64,000 nucleotides of DNA from positions 124,001-188,000 of the forward strand of contig NZ_PCPG01000005.1 in the NCBI RefSeq assembly GCF_002979655.1, in the 5' to 3' direction. The position numbers and the translations under genes were made by a program. Shown here piece after piece: positions 1 to 8,383 of this stretch (its first letter is position 1; every line of letters begins with the position of its first letter). Below the pieces are notes generated by a model. It did no database searches. It saw only the letters and a program-made list of their open reading frames with translations, and was not told the origin of the DNA. This DNA comes from Microbacterium sp. MYb45 (lineage in GTDB: Bacteria > Actinomycetota > Actinomycetes > Actinomycetales > Microbacteriaceae).

Positions 1-2286
1 GATGAGGCCGCCGACCACGGCGGCAGCCGCCACCACGGGGCCGGTGATCAGGCTCCAGCCGTTGGCTGCGACGAGGTCGGTGGCGCCTCCGCCGAACGAG
101 GAGAGTGTGGCGCCGAGAACTCCCGGGCCGAGCGACTCCGTCGCGATCCACCCGAGGAGAAGACCCGCCCCGGCGACGCTCATCGCCCGGAACAGGGTGA
201 TCGTGCGCAGTTCGCCGCGAGACCATCCGAGGAGCCGCAGCAGACGCAGATCGGACTCGTCGCGCGTCGCCTCGAGTCGCCCGCGGAGAGCGAACACCAG
301 GAGCATCACCACTGCGGCGGCCGCCCCGGCGATCATCGATGCCGTCTTCAGCCGCTCGACCGTGTCGCCCAGCGTGTAGTGGACGAACCGGTCCAGCTCG
401 GTGAACGACGCCGACGGGTGGTCGAGCGCGAGCGCCGAGGCCTTCCCGCCCTGGTCGACGCCGTCTCGGAGGTCGACCATGAACGTCTGCCACAGGGGGA
501 TGCCGTCACCACCGGGCAGCTCGACGGCTTTCCCCGATCGGCCACCGTTGGTGATGTCGTGATACAGGCCCGTGATGCGGTATCGATGGGTCGAACCGGC
601 CGAGTCCACCTGGACGGACTGGCCGACATCCACTCCGGCCGTCTGCGCAGCGAGGGTCGACAGCGCCAGCTCCCCGGGCCCTGCGGGTGCTTCGCCACGG
701 GCATAGGCGAGGGGGAAGGCCGAGGCGTCGCCCACCTCCAGGGCGACGTCATCGGTGTGGTCAGCGCCGATGAGCGCGACCCGGAAACTGGTCACCTTCG
801 CGAACCGCGCGATGTCGGGGTCGTCGCGCAGAGAGCGCTCGAGCGCGTCGCCCGCGCCGGCTTCCGCACCCTCGCGGACGAAGGCACGGAGGTCGCTCTG
901 GCCGACGCCCATGGTGGTGATGAAGTCGGGCGCCGCGATCGTCTGGGTCACGCGCTGGGGCAGGGCCGCCAGCGCGACCGCGAAGCCGACCATGACGATC
1001 AGCAGCACGGCGGTGGTGCCCCGGGTGGTGAGGCCGCGTGCGGCGAGGCGGATGCTGACAGGAATCGGAAGATCCCATCGCAGCGCACGCGGACGACGTC
1101 GGTTCTGTACCGATACCCCGGGCCTGGTCAGAGCGAGCAGCGGGCTGATGCGCCGCACCCGGCGCAGCAGCTGCGCCGCGAGCGCGGTCGGGATCGCGGA
1201 TGCGACCACGACGGCCAGCAGCATCACGATGGTCCCGGTGGTGCCGTGCCCGCTCGAAAGGACGACGTCGCCGCCCCGCAGAAGCGCGGATGCAGGGAAG
1301 ACCAGGAGCAGGGCGACCAGCACCGCGACACCCGACTGCACGGCGTATCCGAGAAGCAGGGTCGAGGAGACCTCGCGGTGCGAGAAGCCGATGGCCCGCA
1401 TCACACCGATCCGACGGGCGTCCTGTTCGAGGGCGGTGAGGACCATGATCCGCAGACACAGCAGCGTGATGGCGAGCAGGGCGATGCTCACCGTGATGGT
1501 GAGAATGGCGACCAGACCGTCGGTCAGCGCGGCGATCAGACGCAGCAGGCTCCCGTCGACGGCAGCACCGTTGGCCGGGAGTCCGGCCAGACGGTAGGCC
1601 TCCGCGAATCGATCTCCTGCGTCGTCGACCAGGCGGAAGGTGAGGATGTGCTCCACGGGGAGCCGTTCGGCAAGGTCGTTCCAATCCCCTTCGGACACCA
1701 CGAACCGCTTCGAGTTGACCAGACTCGGCCCCATCTGGGCGTCGCTGACGGTGTCGGCGACCGTGAACGTCTGCACGTCACCCTGCACGGCGATCTCGAC
1801 CGTGTCACCGCGCGCGAGGTCGTAGGCGTCGGCGTAGTAGCCGGGCACGGCGATCTCGCCGTCGCGGACGTTGGTCGGCGTGCCGTCGGGTCCGAGCAGG
1901 AAGTCGAATCGAGGGCTCTGGGTGACCAGCAGGAGGTCCATCACACCGTCGCGCGCGGCATCCGTCATCCCGTGCATCCGAAGGTTCTGGTTGTCGAGCT
2001 GGAGCGCATCCTGCACCTGGTGGTCCTCGACGATGTCCTGGTGCGTCGCGGCGAAGGAATCCAGCGATGAGGTCTCCAGTGGACCGACGTGCATCTGCAC
2101 GGCGTCCGGCGCTTCCGCGAGCGCGAAGAGCCGCTCCGTCGCCCCGATCGTCGAGACGAGGGTGGCGACACCCGCGCCGGCGGTGGCGGAGCTGATCGCC
2201 ATCAGCAGGATCAGCGAGACGCTGCTCACGGGATTCCCACGGATGCGTGCGAATGCCATCCGCCACGCGGTCGAGGCCGCCCTCAC
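1..2286 (-). CDS. FtsX-type ABC transporter permease, 3' end outside window
   Basis: Membrane permease of the FtsX/MacB-like ABC superfamily, cut by the window edge; 762 codons are visible and the frame is still open at base 1. The chosen GTG (2286) overlaps the TGA of the TetR gene as GTGA, suggesting translational coupling; ATG at 2259 is the alternative. A first membrane segment lies at about residues 21-40, followed by a large extracytoplasmic domain to about 245. A hydrophobic segment (LTITVSIALLAITLLCL) then leads into the cytoplasmic motif RRIGVMRAIGFS near residue 290, typical of FtsX domains. Further hydrophobic segments follow, the last running to the edge. It is the fourth gene of the operon. 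The only nearby ATPase (3708-4655) more naturally partners the ABC-2 permease, so its own ATPase may lie to the left. Family call is firm; substrate unknown. Confidence 0.85.
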   Translation of the reverse strand, partial: MRAASTAWRMAFARIRGNPVSSVSLILLMAISSATAGAGVATLVSTIGATERLFALAEAPDAVQMHVGPLETSSLDSFAATHQDIVEDHQVQDALQLDNQNLRMHGMTDAARDGVMDLLLVTQSPRFDFLLGPDGTPTNVRDGEIAVPGYYADAYDLARGDTVEIAVQGDVQTFTVADTVSDAQMGPSLVNSKRFVVSEGDWNDLAERLPVEHILTFRLVDDAGDRFAEAYRLAGLPANGAAVDGSLLRLIAALTDGLVAILTITVSIALLAITLLCLRIMVLTALEQDARRIGVMRAIGFSHREVSSTLLLGYAVQSGVAVLVALLLVFPASALLRGGDVVLSSGHGTTGTIVMLLAVVVASAIPTALAAQLLRRVRRISPLLALTRPGVSVQNRRRPRALRWDLPIPVSIRLAARGLTTRGTTAVLLIVMVGFAVALAALPQRVTQTIAAPDFITTMGVGQSDLRAFVREGAEAGAGDALERSLRDDPDIARFAKVTSFRVALIGADHTDDVALEVGDASAFPLAYARGEAPAGPGELALSTLAAQTAGVDVGQSVQVDSAGSTHRYRITGLYHDITNGGRSGKAVELPGGDGIPLWQTFMVDLRDGVDQGGKASALALDHPSASFTELDRFVHYTLGDTVERLKTASMIAGAAAAVVMLLVFALRGRLEATRDESDLRLLRLLGWSRGELRTITLFRAMSVAGAGLLLGWIATESLGPGVLGATLSSFGGGATDLVAANGWSLITGPVVAAAAVVGGLI

Positions 2287-2957
2287 GATGTCGGGGGGAG
2301 GGCGAACGGCCAGCCGTGCAGGATGGCGCCGATGCCCGCCTCGAACTGCCGTTCGGCCGACGGGGCCCACCCCGCGGCGATGATCCGGCCGAGGTGGGGC
2401 AGCTGCGACAGCAGTGCTGCCTCGGTGTCGTCGTGCTCGCCCTCGGTCTCGGTCGTCTCCGCAGCGGTGGACTCCGACCCCGCGGGAGCGCTGAACTCTC
2501 CCATCGCCGAGGCGACGGTGATCATCACGAGCACGTTGACGAGGTCGCCGAGGGCCGGATCGACCGGAGCCCCGAGGTCGAGCAGGATGCCGATGGCCTC
2601 GTCGGCCACGGCGAGCGCCGCGGGGGAGGTGATCGGGTGTGTCGCGACGATCGGGATGAGTCCGGAATGCGCGGCGAGCTCGGTGCGGATGGCCCGCATC
2701 AGTTCGTGCGCGTAGGCGCGCCAATCGGGCACCCCGGAGGTGGAGGGAAGCGAGAGTCCTGTCCAGAACTCGTCGGCGAGCGCGGCGGCGAGGTCCGACT
2801 TCCCGGCGAAGTGCCGATAGGCGGTCATCGGGTCCGCCCCGAGCGCGGTGCCCAGGCGGCGCATGGTGAGCTGATCCAGACCGTCGGCGTCGATCAACTC
2901 GAGCGCTGCCGACAGTACGTCGGCGCGGGAGATCCGCTCCGGTCGAGGTGTCATCAT
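2283..2957 (-). CDS. TetR family transcriptional repressor
   Basis: A 224-residue one-component regulator. The N-terminal DNA-binding helix-turn-helix is at about residues 25-56 (LTMRRLGTALGADPMTAYRHF), with GKSDL marking the start of helix 4. The C-terminal ligand domain resembles the TetR_C_1 type. The start is ATG 2957, overlapping the stop of the upstream permease as ATGA and preceded by AAGGA; a second ATG follows at once. Being inside the exporter operon, it most likely represses that operon and itself, with its ligand probably an exported compound (inference). A candidate operator is the inverted repeat at 4667-4684. A Ser/Glu/Thr-rich insert at about residues 162-177 is unusual for the family. 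Confidence 0.9.
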   Translation of the reverse strand: MMTPRPERISRADVLSAALELIDADGLDQLTMRRLGTALGADPMTAYRHFAGKSDLAAALADEFWTGLSLPSTSGVPDWRAYAHELMRAIRTELAAHSGLIPIVATHPITSPAALAVADEAIGILLDLGAPVDPALGDLVNVLVMITVASAMGEFSAPAGSESTAAETTETEGEHDDTEAALLSQLPHLGRIIAAGWAPSAERQFEAGIGAILHGWPFALPPTS

Positions 2958-3721
2958 GAGATTCCTTTCCGCCTGCGCAGGGCGAGCAGTGCGACGGCGA
3001 GCAGGACGAAGCCCGCAGCGAAGCCGAAGAGTGCCATCGACGGGCCGAGCGTGTCGAGCGCTCCGGCATGATCCAGGGTGAGCGACCGCATGGCCTGCAG
3101 TGCCCAGTATGCGGGCGACGCCGGAGCGATGGTCTGCATCCAGGTCGGCAGCGACTCGACCGGCCCGAACGCGCCGCCGATCCCCGCCATGAGCATGGCG
3201 AGCATGTTGCCGATGACCAGTGCGAGCTCGAGGGATCGGGATGCCGACACCAGGAGCAGTCCGAAGCCGATCATCGCCGCCGAGAACGCCACGAGCACCA
3301 GGACCAGCCCGAGCACGGAGCCGTTGGGGCGGTATCCGAAGAGGAGCGCGCCGCCGAGGAGCACCGCGACGAACTGCAGCAGCTGCGCGGCGAATGCCGT
3401 CAATGACTTGCCGAGGAGGAGGTCGACGCTGCGGGCCGGTGATGTCCGCAGCCGGTCCCACGTGCCCCACTGATGATCACGGAAGAATGCCGTGACGACC
3501 TGCTGGACGCACAGGAGGGCGAACAGCACGGCCAGGCCGGGGACGGCGTACTCGACACCGGACGCGGAGGCGTAACCGGCGGCGGCGAGCTGCCCCCGCG
3601 CACCGGGAACGAAGAACGGGACGAACACGAGCGGGATCACCGTCATGACGACGACCGGAGACGGGTCGCGCCACAGGATCCGTGCGTCGATCGCTGCGAC
3701 CGCGAGACTATGCCGCAACAC
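2954..3721 (-). CDS. ABC-2 type transporter permease
   Basis: Membrane subunit of a drug- or lipid-type ABC exporter, 255 residues from GTG 3721. The gene starts inside the last codons of the ATPase gene (14-base overlap), so the two are probably coupled. About six hydrophobic segments are visible, beginning PVVVMTVIPLVFVPFFV and ending FGFAAGFVLLAVALLAL before an Arg/Lys-rich tail. The segment TWDRLRTSPARSVDLLLGK is the cytoplasmic coupling region typical of ABC-2 permeases (an R-T-x-P-like motif). Length matches DrrB-like permeases. It should form the channel for the ATPase encoded just upstream. Substrate cannot be read from the sequence. Confidence 0.88.
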   Translation of the reverse strand: MLRHSLAVAAIDARILWRDPSPVVVMTVIPLVFVPFFVPGARGQLAAAGYASASGVEYAVPGLAVLFALLCVQQVVTAFFRDHQWGTWDRLRTSPARSVDLLLGKSLTAFAAQLLQFVAVLLGGALLFGYRPNGSVLGLVLVLVAFSAAMIGFGLLLVSASRSLELALVIGNMLAMLMAGIGGAFGPVESLPTWMQTIAPASPAYWALQAMRSLTLDHAGALDTLGPSMALFGFAAGFVLLAVALLALRRRKGIS

Positions 3722-4655
3722 CGTGCACCTCCGCGTCGTCGAGTGTCGGCGTCTCCTGCTCGTGGAGCAGGCGCACGTACGCGCTTTCGAGGGTCGGGCG
3801 AGGGAACCGCACATCGGTGATCGCGCTCGCGCTCACGCCGAGACGCGCGATCAGCTCGGCGAGCAGCTCACCCGCGCTGGTGCCCGTCGATCCGCTCACG
3901 AGCCAGTTGCCCTCGCGCACCCAACCGGCCGGCGGCTGAGTATTCGGCTGCAGGCGCACGCGCACGCCGTCGCCCTGCGACCTCACCACCTCGCTGACGT
4001 CTCCGAGATCTCGCAGCACACCGTCGTGCAGGAGAGTGAGCCGTGACGGGAGCTGCTCGAGCTCGGTGAGGTAGTGGGTGGTGTAGAGCACGGATGCTCC
4101 GTCGTCGGCGATGCGGCGCACCAGGTCGAGGATCTGCTGGCGCGACTCCACGTCGGCACCGACGGTCGGCTCGTCGAGGAACAACAGGCGCGGGCTGTGG
4201 GTGAGCGCCATCGCGAGGTGCAGTCGGCGCTGTTGGCCGCCGCTGAGCTGATCGGCGCGGATGCCGGTGCTCCTCGTCAGCCCCAGCCCCTCGATCACCT
4301 CCGCGCATCGTGCGCGCAGCTCACGCCCGCGCACGCCGTGAAGGCGAGCGAACCCCGCGACGTTCTCGCGCACGGTGAGGGAGGGGTAGATACCGAGACG
4401 TTGCGGCGCGCTGCCGATCAGGGCGGCGGCGGCATCCCGGCGGGAGGCGAGGTCGATGCCGTCGACGGTGACCGACCCGGAATCGGGTGCCAGCGACCCG
4501 TTGGCGATGGCGATCAGGGTCGACTTGCCCGCGCCGTTGGGTCCGAGGAGGCCCAGGATCTGACCCGCCGGCAGGGCGAGATCGACGCCGGAGAGCACCG
4601 CGCGCTCGCCGAAGGATCGCCGGATGCCGCTCAACCGCAATCGTGTGTCGCTCAT
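3708..4655 (-). CDS. ABC transporter ATP-binding protein (DrrA-like)
   Basis: ATPase subunit of the ABC-2 exporter, 315 residues. Walker A is GPNGAGKST (residues 38-46), the signature LSGGQQRR is near 138-144 and Walker B RLLFLDEPT near 156-164. The ~80-residue C-terminal extension after the switch region is typical of DrrA-type ATPases. ATG 4655 is preceded by GAAGGGGAA, a good ribosome site. First gene of a tight four-gene minus-strand operon (ATPase, permease, TetR, FtsX permease). Transcription probably starts just upstream, where an inverted repeat could bind the operon's own TetR. Confidence 0.92.
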   Translation of the reverse strand: MSDTRLRLSGIRRSFGERAVLSGVDLALPAGQILGLLGPNGAGKSTLIAIANGSLAPDSGSVTVDGIDLASRRDAAAALIGSAPQRLGIYPSLTVRENVAGFARLHGVRGRELRARCAEVIEGLGLTRSTGIRADQLSGGQQRRLHLAMALTHSPRLLFLDEPTVGADVESRQQILDLVRRIADDGASVLYTTHYLTELEQLPSRLTLLHDGVLRDLGDVSEVVRSQGDGVRVRLQPNTQPPAGWVREGNWLVSGSTGTSAGELLAELIARLGVSASAITDVRFPRPTLESAYVRLLHEQETPTLDDAEVHGVAA

Positions 4656-4666
4656 GATTCCCCTTC

Positions 4667-4684
4667 GTAGATCTACATCGTAGA
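4667..4684. promoter_or_regulatory. Candidate TetR operator ahead of the ABC exporter operon
   Basis: Two nested inverted repeats lie 12 bases before the ATPase start: the perfect palindrome GTAGATCTAC (4667-4676) and TCTAC-ATC-GTAGA (4672-4684). Such short dyads next to a promoter are typical TetR operators. The TetR encoded in the same operon is the obvious ligand, which is inference. Confidence 0.55.
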
Positions 4685-5083
4685 CTAACTGAAAAGCCAC
4701 CGCGTGGGCTGGGTCGACGAAGGGATCGACGAGGGGATGATCCGCGCGTCATGCTCTGTCGTCGATGCCCCGGATTGACATCGGCACCTGGCCGGAGATG
4801 ACCTGTCGCTGTGGGAGCCGCTGCGACCGGAAGGCTTCTGCACCCCGGCCTGGCACCGTGAGGACATTGCCCGATGGCTCGAACTCTCTAAGGCCGGACG
4901 CGGCTCCTCGTCTGGGATCTTCGACGGAGGAGAGCGCGAGGAACACCAGCACCCGGTGGCCGATCATGCGGATGCTAGCGCCCTCACGGCGGTTTCCACG
5001 GTCGTCGGCCTCTGGGATGCGATACATTGCATGGTAGGTAGAACTTCAGGCTCTACGTCGCTTTCTGTTCGAGTGGAGGAAAA
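4685..5083. other. Intergenic region between divergent ABC operon and GntR gene
   Basis: About 400 bases without a convincing intact gene. A plus-strand stretch at about 4779-4911 reads like a protein fragment (…LWEPLRPEGF…DIARWLELSKAGRG) but has no start codon, follows a stop at 4776-4778 and loses coding character after about 4915. It could be the remnant of a decayed gene. The rest presumably holds the promoters of the two flanking divergent units. No hairpin terminator or repeat was seen. Confidence 0.4.
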
Positions 5084-5770
5084 TTGGCACTCTCAGGTGG
5101 ACCCCTCGAGCGCAGATCCATGAGTGACGAGGCATATGCCCGGTTGCAGGAAGCGATCATCAGTGGCGAGCTGCGCCCCGGTGAGCGTCTGCGGGACTAC
5201 GAGCTCGCCGAGCGGCTCGGTACCTCGAAGACGCCGATCCGCCACGCGCTGGACCGCTTGGCCGATCACGGCCTGGTCGAGATGCAGCGCAACCGTTACA
5301 CGCGAGTCGCGCCGATCGACCTCGATCGGGTCCGCAACGCCGTCGACCTCTTCGGCGACATCTGGATCGGCTCCGTGCGCCATGTCATGCCGGTGATCCA
5401 GGATGACGACGTCGCGTACCTCACGGATCTCGCCGACGACATGTCGCGGTCGGTGAAGTCACGTGATGTGACGGGCTTCGGGACTGCGCTGCGCGCCATC
5501 GCCACCGGCTTCGCCCGCATCGAGGGCAACGCTGCGCGAGCGGTCATCATCGAACGTCTCGGACCGCAGATCCGGCGCTTCGGCGAGCACTCGCGGGACG
5601 CTTTCGAGTGGGACAAGATCGAGGCCTTCACCGTCGCCATGCGCGAAGCGATCAACGCGCGCGATGCGGTCCAGACCCGAGCAGTGCTCGTCACGCTCTT
5701 CGACGACGTGCTCCCCGCGACGATCGACCGTGCCGAAGTCGCGGGTGTGGACATCATCGACGAGGACTGA
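5084..5770 (+). CDS. GntR family transcriptional regulator
   Basis: A 228-residue regulator with a winged HTH at about residues 14-75 (AIISGELRPGERLRDYELAERLG, then KTPIRHALDRLADHGLVEM), the hallmark of GntR proteins. The C-terminal all-helical part is FCD-like and presumably binds a small organic acid or related effector. The start is TTG 5084, chosen because a strong GGAGGAAAA sits directly before it; ATG 5120 has no ribosome site. It stands alone, upstream of the terC leader and on the same strand, but the roughly 200-base gap with a riboswitch argues against co-transcription. Target genes unknown. Confidence 0.88.
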   Translation: MALSGGPLERRSMSDEAYARLQEAIISGELRPGERLRDYELAERLGTSKTPIRHALDRLADHGLVEMQRNRYTRVAPIDLDRVRNAVDLFGDIWIGSVRHVMPVIQDDDVAYLTDLADDMSRSVKSRDVTGFGTALRAIATGFARIEGNAARAVIIERLGPQIRRFGEHSRDAFEWDKIEAFTVAMREAINARDAVQTRAVLVTLFDDVLPATIDRAEVAGVDIIDED

Positions 5771-5834
5771 GTCCACCGGTGCCGGCATTCCAGGCGAACC
5801 CACAGGAATCGCAAAGGGTCGTCTTCTAGCCTGG

Positions 5835-5945
5835 AGATCCCAAGGGGAGTACTCCGATACGGTCGGGTCGTCATTACGGATGCACGTCGCATCCCGGGCC
5901 ACCGGTTCCTGTTCAGGAATGGAGAAGACTTTGGCGGTGCAGTCG
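5835..5945 (+). ncRNA. yybP-ykoY-like manganese riboswitch upstream of terC
   Basis: The leader contains AAGGGGAGTA (5842-5851), TCGTCATTA (5869-5877) and GAAGACTTTGGC (5924-5935). These match, in order, the conserved GGGGAGUA, GUCGUCAU-like and GAC(C/U)UUUG elements that I recall for the yybP-ykoY family, whose ligand is Mn2+. The element ends about 25-30 bases before a TerC-family gene, one of the gene families this riboswitch classically controls. The boundaries are approximate because the helices were not folded. Confidence 0.75.
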
Positions 5946-5967
5946 TACCCCGAAGTCTGGAGCCCGT

Positions 5968-6990
5968 TTGGACATCACCCCCCTGATCTGGATCATCACG
6001 ATCGCGGTCACGATCGCGTTCTTCGTCTATGAGTTCTTCGCGCACGTGCGCACACCTCACGAGCCGACGATCGCGGAGTCGGCGCGCTGGTCGATCTTCT
6101 ACATCAGCCTCGCGCTGCTGTTCGGCGTCGGCATCGGCGTCTTCTCCGGCTGGACGTTCGGCGGTGAGTACTTCGCCGGTTATCTGACCGAGAAGGCGCT
6201 GTCGATCGACAACCTGTTCGTCTTCCTCATCGTGATGACCGGCTTCGCAGTGCCGAAGATCTATCAGCAGAAGGTTCTGATGATCGGCATCGTGATCGCG
6301 CTGATCCTGCGCGGCATCTTCATCGCCGTCGGCGCGACTCTCATCGAGAACTTCTCCTGGATCTTCTACCTGTTCGGCGCACTGCTCCTCGTGCTCGCCT
6401 ACCGTCAGGCGTTCAGTAACCACGAGAGCAACCCCGCGAACGGGCGCTTCATGACGTTCGTCCGTCGACACCTGCCCGTCAGCGACGAGTACCACGGCGA
6501 CAAGCTGACCGTCGTCAAGAACGGCAAGCGCTTCGTCACGCCGATGCTGCTCACGATCATCGCGATCGGGTTCATCGACCTGGTGTTCGCCGTCGACTCG
6601 ATCCCCGCGATCTACGGTCTCACCGACCAGGCGTACATCGTCTTCACCGCCAACGCCTTCGCGCTCATGGGTCTCCGACAGCTCTACTTCCTCATCGGCG
6701 GACTGCTCGAGCGGCTCGTCTACCTGGCCCAGGGCCTCGCGGTCATCCTCGGGTTCATCGGCGTCAAGCTCGTCCTGCACGCGCTGCACGTCAACGAGCT
6801 GCCGTTCATCAACGGCGGTCAGGGCGTCGAGTGGGCGCCGGAGATCCCGATCTGGTTCTCGCTGCTGTTCATCGGCCTGACCATCGCGGTGGCGACGGCG
6901 GCGAGTCTCATCAAGACCCGTCGTGCCCCGGATGCCGTCACCACGCCCACCGACACCACCCCCACCATCACCCAGAAGGAGCACTCTTGA
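5968..6990 (+). CDS. TerC family membrane protein, probable Mn2+ exporter (Alx/MeeF-like)
   Basis: A 340-residue integral membrane protein with about eight or nine hydrophobic segments. The conserved TerC acidic motifs are present: EKALSIDNLFV at residues 75-85 and IDLVFAVDSIPAIYG at about 203-217. Their aspartates are expected to bind the metal. TerC/Alx-family proteins export Mn2+ or support metalation of exported enzymes. The start is TTG 5968, preceded by TGGAG; there is no nearby ATG. The Thr/Pro-rich tail is cytoplasmic by inference. Expression is probably induced by Mn2+ through the leader riboswitch. A hairpin follows at 7031-7056. Confidence 0.9.
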   Translation: MDITPLIWIITIAVTIAFFVYEFFAHVRTPHEPTIAESARWSIFYISLALLFGVGIGVFSGWTFGGEYFAGYLTEKALSIDNLFVFLIVMTGFAVPKIYQQKVLMIGIVIALILRGIFIAVGATLIENFSWIFYLFGALLLVLAYRQAFSNHESNPANGRFMTFVRRHLPVSDEYHGDKLTVVKNGKRFVTPMLLTIIAIGFIDLVFAVDSIPAIYGLTDQAYIVFTANAFALMGLRQLYFLIGGLLERLVYLAQGLAVILGFIGVKLVLHALHVNELPFINGGQGVEWAPEIPIWFSLLFIGLTIAVATAASLIKTRRAPDAVTTPTDTTPTITQKEHS

Positions 6991-7030
6991 GCGCGCAGCG
7001 CTGTTCTGACTCTTCGGACTCCGACAGTAC

Positions 7031-7056
7031 GAGCGCCCGGTTCATCCCGGGCGCTC
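7031..7056 (+). terminator. Hairpin terminator after terC
   Basis: GAGCGCCCGG and CCGGGCGCTC form a perfect 10-bp stem with a six-base loop. No U-tract follows, which is common for actinobacterial terminators. It lies between terC and the CNNM gene and may only partly terminate. Confidence 0.55.
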
Positions 7057-7084
7057 ACCCCACCACAGAGGAGGCGGCCCGCTG

Positions 7085-8365
7085 ATGGGCGACCTCCTCT
7101 GGAACATCGCCCTCGTCTTCGCGTTCGTGCTCATCGGCGGTCTCTTCGCCGCCACGGAGATGGCGCTCGTCACGCTGCGCGAGAGCCAGATCAACGCGAT
7201 CGGTCAACGCGGGCGCCGCGGGGCGAAGGTCGCGGCCCTCGCCCGCAACCCCAACACCTTCCTCTCGGCGGTGCAGATCGGTGTGACCGTCGCCGGGTTC
7301 GCCTCGGCGGCGTACGGTGCGACATCGATCGCGCCGTCCCTGGCGCCCGTGCTCGAGTCGTGGGGGCTGGCGCCGGCTCTCGCCCTCACGGTCGCGACAC
7401 TCGTGCTCACGCTCGTGATCGCCTACCTGTCGCTCGTGCTCGGAGAGCTCGTGCCCAAGCGCCTCGCGATCCAGCGCAACGCGCAGTTCGCCTACGCGGT
7501 CGCGCCCGCACTCAACGGGTTCGCGACGGTCATGCGCCCGGTGATCTGGCTGCTCTCGGTGTCGACGAACGCCCTCGTCCGGCTGCTCGGTGGAGACCCG
7601 CACAAGACGAGTGACGAGATGACCGATGAGGAGGTGCGCGACATCGTGGCCAGCCATCAGGGGCTGCCGGATGACGAGCGACGCATCCTCGACGACGTGC
7701 TCTCCCTGCGGGGGCGGCAGGTCAGCGAGGTCATGCGCCCGCGCCCGGAGGTCGTCGCCCTCGACGAGGCCGCGAGCGTCGGCGAGGTGATGGCGCAGGT
7801 GCGTGATCTTCCGTTCTCGCGCTACCCCGTCTCCGAGACCTCGATCGACGACATCACCGGGTTCGTGCACGTCCGTGATCTGTTCGAGGCCGCGTCCGAC
7901 GATCCGACGCGGCCGCTGCGCGCGCTCATGCGCGAGATCCCGTACATCCCCTCGTCCGCGCGTGTGCTGCCGACCCTGACCCGGATGCGTGCGGAAGGGC
8001 ACCACATCGCCGTCGTCGTCGACGAGTACGGCGGCACCGACGGCCTCGTCACCCTGGAAGACCTCGTGGAGGAGGTGGTCGGCGAGATCTTCGACGAGTA
8101 TGACGCCGAGGTGTTCATCTCCGCAGACGACGGACTCGACGGGCGACTCAACCTGCAGGACTTCGAGGAGGCCACTGGCCTGGCGATGCCGCGCGGCTCG
8201 TCCGACACCATCGCCGGATTCGTGACGGAGCAGCTGGGGCGACTCGCCGTCGTCGGCGACACGGTCGAGGTTCCGGGCGCGACGATCCAGGTGGCGGAGC
8301 TCGATCGACGTCGGATTTCGCGTGTGCGGGTCACACTCGAGCAGGTCGGGGAGCCGCAGGTCTGA
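7085..8365 (+). CDS. CNNM/CorC family membrane protein with CBS domains (hemolysin-like)
   Basis: A 426-residue protein with the usual domain order: CNNM transmembrane domain (DUF21; residues 1 to about 185, three or four membrane segments, LGELVPKRLAI motif), a CBS pair (about 205-330, including VVVDEYGGTDGLVTLEDLVEEVVGEIFDE) and a C-terminal CorC_HlyC domain (about 345-420). Family members are linked to Mg2+/Co2+ transport or tolerance; the hemolysin name is historical. ATG 7085 has GAGGAGG 11 bases upstream. It lies on the same strand as terC across a hairpin, so partial co-expression with a metal exporter is plausible. Confidence 0.9.
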   Translation: MGDLLWNIALVFAFVLIGGLFAATEMALVTLRESQINAIGQRGRRGAKVAALARNPNTFLSAVQIGVTVAGFASAAYGATSIAPSLAPVLESWGLAPALALTVATLVLTLVIAYLSLVLGELVPKRLAIQRNAQFAYAVAPALNGFATVMRPVIWLLSVSTNALVRLLGGDPHKTSDEMTDEEVRDIVASHQGLPDDERRILDDVLSLRGRQVSEVMRPRPEVVALDEAASVGEVMAQVRDLPFSRYPVSETSIDDITGFVHVRDLFEAASDDPTRPLRALMREIPYIPSSARVLPTLTRMRAEGHHIAVVVDEYGGTDGLVTLEDLVEEVVGEIFDEYDAEVFISADDGLDGRLNLQDFEEATGLAMPRGSSDTIAGFVTEQLGRLAVVGDTVEVPGATIQVAELDRRRISRVRVTLEQVGEPQV

Positions 8366-8383
8366 CCGCGCGATCGTCGGGTG

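Noticed and set aside
379..2070. Plus-strand open frame opposite the FtsX permease
   Set aside because: The minus strand reads a continuous permease with membrane segments; the plus frame is a Gly/Asp/Arg/His-rich shadow.
5120..5122. ATG start for the GntR gene
   Set aside because: No Shine-Dalgarno precedes it, whereas TTG 5084 follows GGAGGAAAA.
5296..6984. Minus-strand frame opposite GntR and terC
   Set aside because: Highly charged, no motifs; the terC sense frame is unambiguous.
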